From Sarcocystis neurona (lineage: Eukaryota > Apicomplexa > Conoidasida > Eucoccidiorida > Sarcocystidae), in contig KL647304.1 in the NCBI GenBank assembly GCA_000727475.1, positions 1,861,217-1,925,216 on the forward strand: a stretch of 64,000 bases of DNA. The letters run 5' to 3'. The notes below the pieces were generated by a model. It saw only the letters and a program-made list of their open reading frames with translations. It was not told where the DNA came from and did not search any database. Made by a program: the position numbers and the translations under genes. Shown piece by piece: positions 12,801 through 23,639 of this stretch (position 1 is the stretch's first letter; each line of letters begins with the position of its first letter).

Positions 12801-15800
12801 GTGTGTGCGAGCTCACCCTGGCCTCTGCGCTCCTTGCTGCTGGTGCACTGGCGCCGCTGTTGCTAGTCAGCTGCGCCAGCGACGCTGCTGCAGCAGCATC
12901 AGGAGAAACGCATGTGCACGGACTCCAGGCACCAAATGGAGCAGCCGTACAGTCGACGGAAACCCGAGAGGAATCAGGGATGAGTTGAGAAAGTGGCTCA
13001 AACTGCTGTGGGAGCTTGCTGCCACTGCTGCCGCTGCTCAGGGGTATCACCGGCTGCATCGGCCCTTCCTTTCCAGTGACAGTCGCTGCGCTCAGGTTCG
13101 AGGCTTCCTCTGCTGCGCCCGCAGGGGGTGCACTCCTTGCTGCTGCTGCTGGAAAACGACTTTCCCCTGCTTTTGTTTTTGCGCTTGCTGCTGCTGCGGC
13201 ATTGTCGTCAGGTCTTGCGCCCTCAAGAGAGGCTACTAAGGCGCTGCCTTTGCACGCACGAACTTCGGCTGCGACGTCGCACGCATCTCCTAGATATGGC
13301 GGATGCAGCACTCCCCGAACTCTCACCTGCCAGTCCGCCAGAGGCTCTGTTGCTGCTTCTTCGCTGCTTTTGATGCTGCTGCTCTCGGCCCTGCTGCTGC
13401 TGGTGGTCGTGGAGTAGACACCGCATGAAGACCAGGGAGACCACGCAGATAGCACACATGTGTTTGGACACGTATGCGGCGGTAGCAGCTTTATAGCCTC
13501 TTCCTCTTCCTTCCTCCCTTCTTGCAGGGCGACTGCGGGAGACACGGTTTCAGGACGCTTTCGAACTAGGGTCAGAAATGCTTCCTTCGCTGCTGAATCC
13601 AGTGCCGGCGGCAGCAACAACAGCGTATCTGCTGAGTAAGCTACGCACGCATCTGGCAGCAGCTCTGGTAGGGACGAAGGCCTTCCTGCAGAAATAGAAG
13701 ACGGAGGGGAGAGCGGTGGAGACGGCGAAAACGAAGGATGAGAAGGCGACGGAGCGGAAGAAGATAAATAGTGGGCTTCTACCGAAGTGGAAGAGGAAGA
13801 CGGGAAGGAGGGAGGGAAAGGAGGGCCAGGGGAAGAAGTAGGAGAGAAATGATGATGCGGAATATCCACCTGAGTACAGAAAAGACAGCAGAGGCAACAC
13901 ATGATCAGACGCATATATATATATATATATGTATATATATACCCACAATAACAGGTACATGCATTTGTGAGAGGGTGGACACAAAACAATACAATGCTTA
14001 TACGTATACTCGCAAGTAGATACGGAACACATATGCGACAATAGATAGGGAGTGATACGTTCAAGTGTGAGCGTGGAGCTTTACAGGCGTACACGCACAC
14101 AAAAAAGACACGTGTGTCCGTATATAAGGCCTCAAGACCTGTGTGGGTAACAGCGGAAATTTCTGCGTGAGTACACGCAAAGACGTAGTTAAACAAATCT
14201 TCAGAGAGACTTGCATGTTTACATATGCACGCACGTGCATATATATATGATAGACACGTAGATAACTCATACATATGATATACACGTACTTGTTTAGACT
14301 CACAACATGCATACGTGTGCACATGAGGTGAACGCTTGTCTGTGCAACAGTTTACTTCCTTGAATGCGTTTCTTTGCCAGCCCGTCAATACAGTCAGCAC
14401 CAGGAGATAGGACTTTTCCAGCGACTCTTGTGGCGTCTCGTGCAGAGACGCACTCACGATGACGACCCATTTATATGGGGAAACACAGGAGGTGTTTCTG
14501 CGCATACACACACGCGTATGTGCTCGTGCGCGGTCACCTTCATAGAGGGAGCCCAAAACATGCAGATGCTTGTATCTTTGTCTTGTTGAAATGTGTAAAT
14601 GTGTCCTTGGACGCCTACATAAATTCATCTCGAGGCGCTCGGCTTGCCTGTGTCTGTGCCCTGCATGTCAAAGTTGCAGGCTAGAGGAAAAAAAACACCG
14701 CTTCGTGCATCCCTCTCACCCTCTACATGAGGCGTCGGTACAGAAACAAGTCGCAGTGCCTATATTTATATATACATATATATAAGTATATATACACACA
14801 CTTGTACATACATTTGGATATATGCGTATAGGAACCCGGAGGTAAAGCTGCTCTTTCTCCCTCTCTCTTTCTCTCCCCCTCTTCCTCTCGTTCGGCCTCT
14901 CTGTCTCTCTCTCTCTGCATATATACGTATATAAAAGAGTCGTATACAGATACTCGTGAATACATCTACGTGAATTCCGTACATTTGCAATCTAAACGAG
15001 ACGAAGACGCAATGCCTGGAGATCCCAGTTTCACCGTTGTATATATCTGTATCTCCGCGTGCTTCCTATCTATGTGTATGCACATATGATGCGTATATAC
15101 GTATACATATGTATATGACCCGCATAATATATATCTAAAAGGAAGAAGCTGATCTTGGTTTTCCTGCTGTACCTCTATACCCGTATATATCTATACGCGT
15201 GCATACGTGGGTCCTTGTATATTTGTATATAGACACACAGGTATGTGCGTCCCCCTGTACGAGATCACTATCTTCTCTCTACGACTTACAGCGTATAAGT
15301 TGCATTCCATGAAAACGGTATCATATTCCGCAAAAAGCAGGAGGGATTCGTCTCCGGCAGTGTACCTCTTTTCTATCTTTTTAAGTCTCTCGTTTTCTCC
15401 AGCCTTCATCCGCGGAGTGTGCGCGCGGATACTGCGACCTATGCTGTTGTCTTCCACCATCCATTCCTCTACCTCAATCCCTGTTTCTCCTCCTGACGCT
15501 GCCGTCTTTTCCATCCCGGCGCCTTCGTGCTCCAGCTTCGCGTCCGAACTATTGTGTCTGCTCTTCATGCCCCTGATCCTGCCGCGATCTGCCACCCCGC
15601 TGTTGCTGCTTTGACTGTCGCTGTTGCTGTTGCCGCCGCTACCTCTGTTGCTGTCACCGTTCCCGTTGAGTGGGAGCCAGCTGCTGCTTGTGTTTGCGAC
15701 GGTGTTGCTCACGCTGCTGCTCTGGCTGCCAAGTAGACCTTGTGATATCTGTTGCTGAGCATTGTCCTTCTCGCGCATCTTTCTCACTTCAGCTAGACGC

Positions 15801-18800
15801 AGCTGCTTCACAACTCGTTCCATCAGCAGCGCATAACAATATCTCCATCCGCTGACGTTTAACGCAAATCTCCCGGCGCGTCTGCTGACGTCATTATCCT
15901 CGAGTTCTGCACGCTCGTGACGGCCACTTTCGTCGACGCTGTTCTCGTTCTTGCTGCCGTAGCTGCTTACGAAACTGGGGCTTGCGCTGCTGCTGCTGCT
16001 TCCTTCTTTGTTGTACCCGGCCCCTGAATCGGTGCTGTTATCGCTACCGCCGCTACTACGCCCTTTTGCACCACTGCTGCTGTTGCTACTGTGTTCACCC
16101 CTGCTGCTGCTGGGACTGCTCCTACCGTTGCTGTCGGCACCTACGCTGCTTGTTCCGCTGAGCCTGCTGCTGCTTCCGCCAACCGGGGTACTGCGGCTGC
16201 TGCTGCCACCGTTCCAGTTGCTGCTGTCGCTTCTGTTGCTCCTGCTGTCGGCGTTCTCGCTGCCATTGTTTCTCTGATTGTTATCAGTTCCAGACTGCGT
16301 ACTGCTGCCGTCGACGTCCTTATTGTCCTTTGTCTTCGCTCCACCACTGCTGCTGCCGTCGCCCTTCCTGTCGCTCCTGCCGCCAGCATTGCTGCCACCG
16401 CCGGAGCTGCCGGCACTGGTGCCAACCCTCCAAGCGCTATCGCCGTTGTCACTCGGTCCACCGCTACTCTTTTTCCTACCTTTACTGCTACCGCTGCCGA
16501 TGTTGCCCCCACCGCTTTGGCTGTGCCCACTGCTCTGGCTGCTGCCGGTGGGCTGCGTCTGCAGCCGCACCCGGGAGAACAGCGTTCCCACTCTCTGGGA
16601 AGAGCTAGAGTGGTCCTTCGCATTTGTGGGCCACTGCTGTTCTCTTTCAGTTCCAGGATTTTCAACAAACGGGTTCCACAAGGAGAGCGACTGCATCTTT
16701 TCTAAGATCCCTGTGACAGGTGAAACTTTTTCTGTGCGGAGTCGATCCTGTCCCTTTCTTCCGTGTTTTTCCGTTGGATGTGCTGTTGCTGCTTTCGATG
16801 CTTTTGGCGGTGCTCCTGATGTCGGTGCTGCCAGTTCTGCTTTTGCTGTGGCTGCTCCTCCTACTCTTGCTCCGACTGCAGACGCCGCAGCTCGTTCGTC
16901 TTCGGCTCCTGGCGCTGTCGTGCTTTCCCCAGGCAGTGCCGCGGCACCTGAATCGATTGGCGGTGCCGCCGCTGCATCTCCTCCAGCTGCTCTGGCATCT
17001 ACTGCTGCTCGTCCAAGAGTCGCTCTACCCTTCGTTGTCACTCCAGGCAGCGGTATGTGCACAGGGGCGAGAGCCTGTAGTGCGTTACCGGCCCGGACGA
17101 GGTGACCAACTGAAATGCTATAAAATCTGTCCTTTGCTTTCGTTGGCACTGATGCTTTGGTGAAATGCGTTCGTCCCGGCTGTTGCTGCTCCCCGCGACG
17201 GGGTACCCAACTTGTTCCCCGCAACTCCTTCTCCTCCCTCCTCCCCTTTTCGCCCCGTGTAGAAAGCAGCTCCGAAGGTGCTACAGAAGGCTCCAGCTCC
17301 CGATCTTCCCCATTGCCGTCCCTTCTTGCGGCTGCCGCCCTGCCTGTTTCCAGTTGTCTGGCTGCTTTCCGTTCCCGGGCCGCCGCCAGTGCTCTGACTG
17401 CTGCCTGTTCTCTGGCTGCTACGGCTGCGACATCTACTGCATTCTTGGGCACCAGTTCGGTATGCAAAAGCAGTGGCTCTCCGCAGCCTGCGGCACGCAG
17501 AGCTGTCCACTGGTATACAGGGCAGTCTGTTGTCAATGCCTGCATCCCGCTGCTTCTCCAGTAGGCAACTCCTGACATTTCGGGACTCACTGCCCGCACC
17601 CTGGTGGACTGCCTCGTGAGGCCTGCCGTTGTTTCTCCGGCGACGCCGTCTCTGGCGTCTTCCTCGTCCACCTCCTGCACGTCGACAGAAACAGAAAGAT
17701 TTGTAGCGCTGCTGGTAGCGTTAAGGTCACCGTCGGAGCTCGTGTTGCTGCTATCACTGGTTCCGCTGCCTTTGCTGCTGGTCGTCAGTTGATTGCTGCG
17801 GCTCCTGTCAGCGCCGGGAAGCGCCACCCAAGGCATCAGCAGCTCGCGTATAGCGAGGAGACTCTCTTGTCGCTTTTTGGCCGCATCCAGGTCTGCTTCT
17901 GCCTGCAGCAGACGCCTCGCTGTCAAAGAAGCGTGAGTGGGCAGAACGCCACGCAGTCGAGCGCTGGCCCTTGCGGCCCGTGCTACTTTTTCCAATGCGA
18001 CTCCTTTGCGGTGCTGTCTATGGAGCTTCCCATCGATGTAAGGAGCACACAGCGGGGGCCAAGCCCCCTTAGTAGCGATAAATGACTTGCGTCCTTCTGT
18101 TGCGGCTTCCACAGCTGCCCTCAGGTATGCCGCTGCTCTTGCTGCTGTAACAAACATCTCGTCCCCACCTCCTTGTGTGTCGAGTACTTCTGTCCATGCG
18201 GTGTAATGTCTAAAGCAAGAGACCGGAGAAGTGGCCCTTATTAACTGACACACAGCACCATCCTCTTGACTCCTTGCAGGTTCAGGGTCCACGCGACTGC
18301 TGCTGCTGTGGAAGCTCCAGGCTGAGCTGCTGCTCACGCCGCTGCTGGGGGGATCCAACCTGCTGCTGCTGCTGCTCTCGCTGCTGCCTTCCAAGAAAAT
18401 CTCTTCCCATTGGGTGCTGTTGCTGATGCGGCTGCTCCGTTTCGTGGCAATGCCGCTGCTACTCCTCCTCTCACGTTTGCTGCCACCGTTGTCACTGGTG
18501 TCAAAAAGCTGCGAGAGACCCCCGTCGGGCTCGTCGAAACCCACCGGCGCCGCGGTCGTAGTTTCAGGGTTTCCGGTGCTGTAATCGTTGCTGCCGCTGG
18601 CTACGTTTGACAAGTCCGTGCTACCTGTCTGCTTGACATCTTTTCGTGTGGGCGGACGCACCAGTGGTCCCCACTCATCAGCAATGCTGCGGCTCTCACC
18701 GGGAAAGTATATCACTGCTCCACATTCCTTCCTAAATTCGCAGAGCTTCATGCAGGAAGAGAACGACAGTGTAGCCATGGTGCTCTGCAGCTGTGCTATG

Positions 18801-21800
18801 GCTGCTGCGTCGCGCTTCTGCTTTCCCTTCTTCTCGGCTGCTGAAATGGAAACCACGTCTTCTTCTCGTACCCCCTCATCGTCGTCCTGGTCTTCTGCTT
18901 CTGGATCTCCACTTAATCGCACAAGCAAATTCGCACGCCCAGCTTCGGAAGAAGAAGCAAAACCGTCCGGAAAAAATGTAGCTGCAGTTACAGCGGCAAC
19001 GCCTTCCTCACCAGTACCACGAGACACCTCTCTGGCAGCAGCAGTCTGAGTGCCCACCGCCGGCACACCTTCTTTCGTGGGAACACGTTCAGGCTTAGTC
19101 CCCACATTTATCTCGCGTGCCGCTCCAGTTTCCGCCGTTCTCTGTGTCTTGTGAAGTCTTAAACTGGGAGGCTTCGCAAAGTAGTGGGTCTTCCTCATCA
19201 CCTTCCTCACATTCATCTTAAACCGGGGCGACACCTTCGCAGCTCCCACAGCAACAGCAGCTGCCTTAGCAGCATCAGCGCTGCCACCAGCAGCGCGAGC
19301 AACTCTCTCGTTCTCCCCAGCAGCATCGTCAACATCAGCAGCATTTTCCCCACCGGCACCAACCGCAGACCCCGTGGTTTGCACGGTAGTGTCGCTGGTG
19401 TTGCCGCTGAGCCCCGTACGGTTCTGCATCCACCCATCGCTGTTTATCTCCAACAGCAGCAACTGCGGCTTGCAGACATCCAGTAGTTCGAGTTGTAAAT
19501 ACAAACCACAGTTTCCGTCTACCATAGCGGCTGCAACGGTGGGAGAAAAAGACATTTTCGGCACTGACGTCGCATCGGCAGTTCGTGCAGCATTAGCAGC
19601 CAACTTCCTCAACTCTGAAGAACCGCATGGGAATTCGTTGCAGCTTCGTAGGTGTATCCGTGACTCGTGTGTACCTGCTGGTTTCCACTTGGTTTCTGCC
19701 AAAGCTCTCTCGACGTATCGTCCGAACAATTTTCTGCCAGCTGCTCTCATTGGGGCTGCCGCGTCACCTACGAGGTTTGCTAAAGCTTTTGCTACTTCGT
19801 AGTGAATCTCCTCCTTCTTCCTTGCAACAGCACCATCAGCAAGTGCTGGGTCTTCGCCTCCGGCAAGCAAATGCTGCTTCACCGCTGCTGCCGCGGCTGC
19901 GAGTGCTGCGTCGGCATCGAACTCTTGCCAGCCTCCGCCGCACGAAGCGGAGCACCTACCCCATGCGGATGTTTCTGCTGCAGATACTGCTACTGCTGCG
20001 AGCGTCTCTAGACTTGCTGCTGCCGGGAGATCTGATATCGATCCTGCTGCTGCCGCCGTAGCGTCGGCGTGCCTCCACACGTACAGCTGCTGCATCATCG
20101 GCTGCGCGGCCGCCCCAGGAAAGCTCTCCTTGTCTACTTTCGAAGGAGGTGGAAATGCGAGGTCTGCTGCAGAAACGTCAGAAGAGAAAAAGGAAGAAGC
20201 AAAGGAAACAGAGGGAAAAGAACGGGAAAGGGATGACACCTTCTTGCATGCCCCCACACTCCCGACTGCCACCGAAGAATTGTTGACGGAAGCCACGTTG
20301 CTGCGACGCTCCCTGCTGCCTTCTCCGGTACTCCCGATGCCCCAGTCGCTACTGCCTCTGCTCCTAACAACAACCGTCTTCCCGTGGGTGTCACTCCTAC
20401 TATCCTTGTTGCTGCTGTTGCCTTTATTGCTGCTGTTGCTGTTGCCGCTGGCGCTGCTGTAATCGCCGCCATTGTTGCTGCTGCTACTGCTGTTGCGACT
20501 CTTGCTGCTATGCCCCCTGCCATGGCCGCTACTGTTGCTATCAGTGCTATTGCTGCGCAGGTGGCCGCTGCTTGTGAAGAGAGGATACGAAGGAGGAGAA
20601 GCCGGGAAAGTGTTGTCGTCAACAGAATGGTAGTCGTGTTCCACTGGTACCCTGCTGACGTCCCTTTCCCCTTTGAGGGGGTTCAACACCACTGCCGGTA
20701 CCGGCCCAACACCTAGCGAAAGTTGCTCTGCACGCAGCAGGAGCGGCAATTGGTTATGACTCCCTAAAGCAGTGGCAGCCTCCGAAGACCCAGCGAGACG
20801 GATGGACGGCGAGTAAGCGGCAGTAGACGAAGAGGACGAGGACGTAGAAGAGGAAGTAGATGATGACGCAGACGGAAAAAAACGAAAGGCGGCTCGAGAA
20901 GTCAGGGTCGACGATACATCAGCAGACAGAGAAATCGAAGAAGCACGGAAAGGGGGAGGAGATGCAGCAAGAGGAACGGAGGTACGAAGGACGAAGTTGC
21001 TGCTGGCGGTGTCTGGCGTAGCGTGGCAATGCAGCGTTAGCAGCGAGCAGCAGCATATAGCAGAAATCAGACAAAACAACAATTTTGCCCATGCACCAGT
21101 GTGCTTCAGCAGACGCGGACGAAGCAGAGACCCGCACAGACAACGCGTCAGACATATGAGGAAAGCAGCGGCCGCAGCGACCGCAGCACGGGCAGCAGCA
21201 CCAACGGGACAGGCAACAGCAGTAACGGCAGCAACAGCATTAAAGTCAGTACAACACCGCACCTCAGCAAGATAAGTATCAACAGCTGAGCAAACAGAAT
21301 GTGGCGTGCAGCAGCGGGGCAGACGGGAGAGCAAGAGGCACGAAAAGCGACGGACATACGCAAGTAGACGCGTCGAGTACTCTTGGCCGTCGCATGCGGT
21401 TCTGCAGCAGGGTGTATGTGGTGCTGCACAAAGTGGACACCAATTCAGCTGGAAGCACTCAGTTCCCAAAGGCAGGGAAGAAGACATTCGGCCAATCAAC
21501 AACGCTGTCTGCCTGCTGCTGCTGCACAGGCTTCTTTCTGGCACGCCAATGCCGGCAGCAGTGGGCGTGTTGCTGCTTCTGCGGAAGATTTTCCAACGAC
21601 GTTCACCAGAACGCCTTCTGTAGCCTCTGCTAGCTCCAGGCGGGTCCTCGACGTTGTGGTTTTTGCGTTTGCCGCAACTTTGGCGGCCTTTTCTTACAGG
21701 GGTGCCGCTACCAATGCAGCTGAAGCTGTTGGCATTATCGCTGTGGTGATAGTTGCTCACTTTGCAGCTTTTTTCAGCCCCTGGTTCGCTGCACGTGTCA

Positions 21801-22141
21801 CTCTTGTGCATGCTGCACCTGCCGCTTCTAGTGGTGCTGGTGCTGCTGGAGCAGAGATCGCGGTCGATTGTGCTACAGCACTTGTGGCTGGCGCTGTGAC
21901 TCGTGGTGCCCCTACAGCTGCTACTATATCTGTCCCTGCCGTTGCTGTTGTGGGTGCTGCTGCCGTCGCCGTTTCTTGGGCTCCTCACGCTGCTGCTCTG
22001 ATAGCCGTGGCCACTGCTGGGGTTCCCGTGGTTGCAGCTGCCTTTGATTTTTAAGGCACAGAGCGCCTGAAGGCCGATGACAGAAGGCGATCTCATACGC
22101 AGGGTTGCTGCATTGTCGCCAGCGGCTGTTGTTGCGGCCAT
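9428..22141 (-). CDS. Large TSP1/PAN-like transmembrane protein (adhesin-like), 5' end unresolved
   Basis: Gene-level entry. Exons 22141-15290, 13869-10651 and 9832-9428 join in phase 0 at every junction, giving at least 3491 codons; a fourth small exon at 14436-14356 also fits. Order from the N-terminus: Ser/Asn/Gly-rich region with a hydrophobic segment (about 21.0-21.1 kb), TSP1-like domain, PAN/Apple-like motif, degenerate TSP1-like start, long Ser/Gly/Asn linker, two further TSP1-like domains, Ala-rich stalk, one membrane segment, and a cytoplasmic tail. In apicomplexans, TSP1 plus PAN plus a single membrane span usually means a microneme or surface adhesin used in motility or invasion; that role is inferred from architecture. 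Triplet-repeat inserts interrupt the TSP1 folds. The true start may lie in upstream exons at 22.4-23.6 kb, and the possible signal peptide is internal in this model. Confidence 0.65.
9833..10650 (-). other. Proposed intron of the TSP1-protein gene
   Basis: Starts GTAAAG after ...PEELRNL and ends TTCAG. It contains TA/TG microsatellites typical of introns in this window. Reading through instead meets a TGA at 10597. Confidence 0.45.
10651..13869 (-). CDS. TSP1-protein gene, exon with two TSP1-like domains, stalk, membrane segment and tail
   Basis: A 1073-codon open exon following an acceptor ending TGTACTCAG. One TSP1-like domain starts TCVLSAWSPWSSCG (about 13.42-13.48 kb) and closes with CDVAAEVRACKG (about 13.21 kb). 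A second starts FGAWSPCTCVS (about 12.93 kb), has RYRTRKV, and closes with CSSLQLYEAERCSTC (about 12.48 kb). Both are stretched by low-complexity inserts. An Ala-rich stalk follows. A hydrophobic segment, IVHMLTLICGVLAALTVVFI (about 11.21-11.15 kb), precedes basic SSSKRLRKWLG, giving a type I topology with a cytosolic tail that contains KYVGAWGQPLP. I see no clear rhomboid-type Ala-Gly-Gly cleavage motif. The domain calls rest on Trp/Cys/Arg spacing by eye. Confidence 0.7.
11145..11220 (-). other. Single membrane-spanning segment of the TSP1 protein
   Basis: About 20 hydrophobic residues beginning IVHMLTLICG and followed at once by a basic stop-transfer cluster (KRLRKW). It separates the presumed lumenal or extracellular TSP1 region from an Ala-rich tail. 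Confidence 0.75.
13870..15289 (-). other. Proposed intron of the TSP1-protein gene, with a pyrimidine tract and microsatellites
   Basis: Starts GTAAGT after ...ECNLYA and ends TACTCAG. It contains TA runs near 13,915-13,935 and 14,760-14,800 and a CT-rich tract at about 14,850-14,920. A possible small internal exon at 14356-14436 is listed separately. Confidence 0.6.
14356..14436 (-). CDS. Possible small exon of the TSP1-protein gene
   Basis: A 27-codon segment containing SLEKSYLLVLTVLTGWQRNA ends at a GTAAAC donor in phase 0 and, with an acceptor ending GCACGAG, also starts in phase 0. It would fit between ...ECNLYA and VDIPHHHF without disturbing the frame. It stands out as protein-like inside microsatellite sequence. 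The acceptor is weak and an earlier start in another phase is possible. Confidence 0.35.
15290..22141 (-). CDS. TSP1-protein gene, giant exon with TSP1-like and PAN/Apple-like motifs
   Basis: A 2284-codon open frame from the most upstream in-frame ATG (22141) to a GTAAGT donor. The 5' third is Ser/Asn/Gly/Cys-rich and may not all be translated; another in-frame ATG is at 21487. A hydrophobic run (KLLFCLISAICCCSLLTLHC, about 21.09-21.02 kb) looks like a signal peptide, but it is internal unless a 5' exon splices near 21103. A TSP1-like domain begins SAWGRCSASCGGGWQ (about 19.95 kb) and closes with CNEFPCG (about 19.63 kb), separated by an Ala-rich insert. A PAN/Apple-like motif, SCMKLCEFRKECGAVIYF, lies at about 18.70-18.76 kb. 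A degenerate TSP1-like start, DCPVYQWTALRAAGCG, is at about 17.5 kb. From about 16.6 to 15.9 kb the protein is a Ser/Gly/Asn linker. Confidence 0.6.
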
Positions 22142-22481
22142 ATTGTATATGTGGAACCCAGCCAGAGCAGCCACGCCGCCTGCTGTAGACAGTTGCTCCA
22201 ACTGGAACAATCGCTGTAAACATACCCTCCAATAAGTTGCAGCGGCAGCAGCAGCAACAAACCCCCAACACCACCATAGCCCTTCAAACAGCTGCCACAA
22301 CGGCAACTGTTGAAACTATCCTTGTATCTATTTCGCAAGAGCAGCAGCAGCAACAGGAGGATCAGTGCAGGAGCATACGCTGCTGCAGCTATCCGCGAGC
22401 AACACGTGCAGAACGGATGAGATTCTCTTGCCGCCTCTAGCCGCTGCGACACTATCTTGAAAATCACGACAGCTGCTGCTA

Positions 22482-23611
22482 CTTTTGAGTCTCCCCCTGT
22501 GAGACAGTAACACTGATTAGGCTTTTGTGCTACACCCAGGAGGCGACTGCTGGTGCCAGTTGCCAGCGGCGCGCCGGCTGTGACCTGAAACGGACTCTCC
22601 GCTGTATCTTCCTGTGCAAAATATACTGCTGCTGCGCTTTCGTTGAGCAAACCCTCGGAGTACTGCAAATCGCGTCACCGCTATTCTTCCTTGCCGCCTC
22701 TTAAGAGTTTAACAAGACATACAGATGTACGTGTGTTGATAAAGCTCTGGAGTTGGACGTGAACATACAGATGCACACAGAGATGTGGTAAACGTGAGAG
22801 AGGCGGTGGCTCCAGATCCTGACATCACGCAGTTCCCTACAGTGGTGTATTCAGTATAGATGTATGTCTTCGTGCCCACGTCCGTATGCATTATTAATGA
22901 TTACGTTTGGTTATACTTGTTCGCGCGTCTGCACTGTTGACCGGCGACTGGCGTACGCCTACGGGAGAACAGCTACATAGCTCTGCAAGCCTTGATTTTC
23001 CGCGTTGCTGCTGCTGGTTCTTTCGTACGGAGTTACTGAATGTGTGATCAGAAAAAGCTCGGCCGCCACAAAGACGACAGCAGTACTTTGCTGCCACTAC
23101 GAGAAGAGGACGTCACTGAAGGAGGTTTACAGAATACAGGCGATTTACAGAATACCGCTTCACGTCCTGCTGCTGTGCTCGTGCCCTTCGGCCTCTACTA
23201 CTGTGCTACTCCGCTGCTGACATTCCTGAAACGCGGCTACTTCTATCCCTCCAGTGCGTGTCTGCTTCTGCTCCCCTGCGCGGCTAGTTCTGCTCCCCTG
23301 CCGCTTGTGCTGCTTTGCTGTCTCGGCTGCTTCAGATCCTGTAGTACACTTGCCGGTAGAGCTGCAGTTGCTGTACAAGCAGGCAGAAGTTTCGGACAAT
23401 CTACGGAAAGCATATACATACCGAAGAAAAAACTGCTGCGCTGATACCGGAGCCAGCTCTGCTGTAAATATCTCCCTTGTTGTACACTTTTTACTGCGTC
23501 TACTAGAGCCACTCCTGCAGAATGCCAGTAGTACCACGCTTTTGTCAACAGGAGTGCAGCACTATAAAATCCGTGCCACCACCCCGAAGATATTATACAT
23601 TGTTTTTGCAC
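22482..23611 (-). CDS. Candidate upstream exons (possible 5' part of the TSP1-protein gene)
   Basis: Several minus-strand segments are protein-like and have good splice signals, but I could not join them. A segment after the acceptor ending TTTGCAG near 22665 contains NESAAAVYFAQEDTAESPFQ. An acceptor ending CTCACAG at 22497 has a CTAATC branch-point-like motif about 20 bases upstream. Near 23.0 kb one frame contains AAELFLITHSVTPYERT. At about 23.2-23.5 kb one frame contains EIFTAELAPVSAQQFFLRY and another reaches a GTATGT donor. They could be 5' exons of the TSP1-protein gene or a separate gene. Confidence 0.3.
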
Positions 23612-23639
23612 TGCTTGTCGGCGGAGTGTCCCCTTGTTA

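Noticed and set aside
16091..17105. Long plus-strand ORFs opposite the Ser/Gly linker
   Set aside because: Low-complexity Ala/Leu/Pro translation of the complement of AGC/GGC repeats; they compete with the TSP1 exon.
21383..22054. 223-codon Ala-rich plus-strand ORF
   Set aside because: Antisense shadow of the triplet-rich 5' part of the TSP1 exon; no splice or other support.
10597..22141. Two separate genes for the two long TSP1-containing ORFs
   Set aside because: The donor at 15289 and the acceptor at 13870 agree in phase 0. The second ORF has the membrane span but no signal peptide, and the first has the N-terminal part but no membrane anchor, so one gene is simpler.
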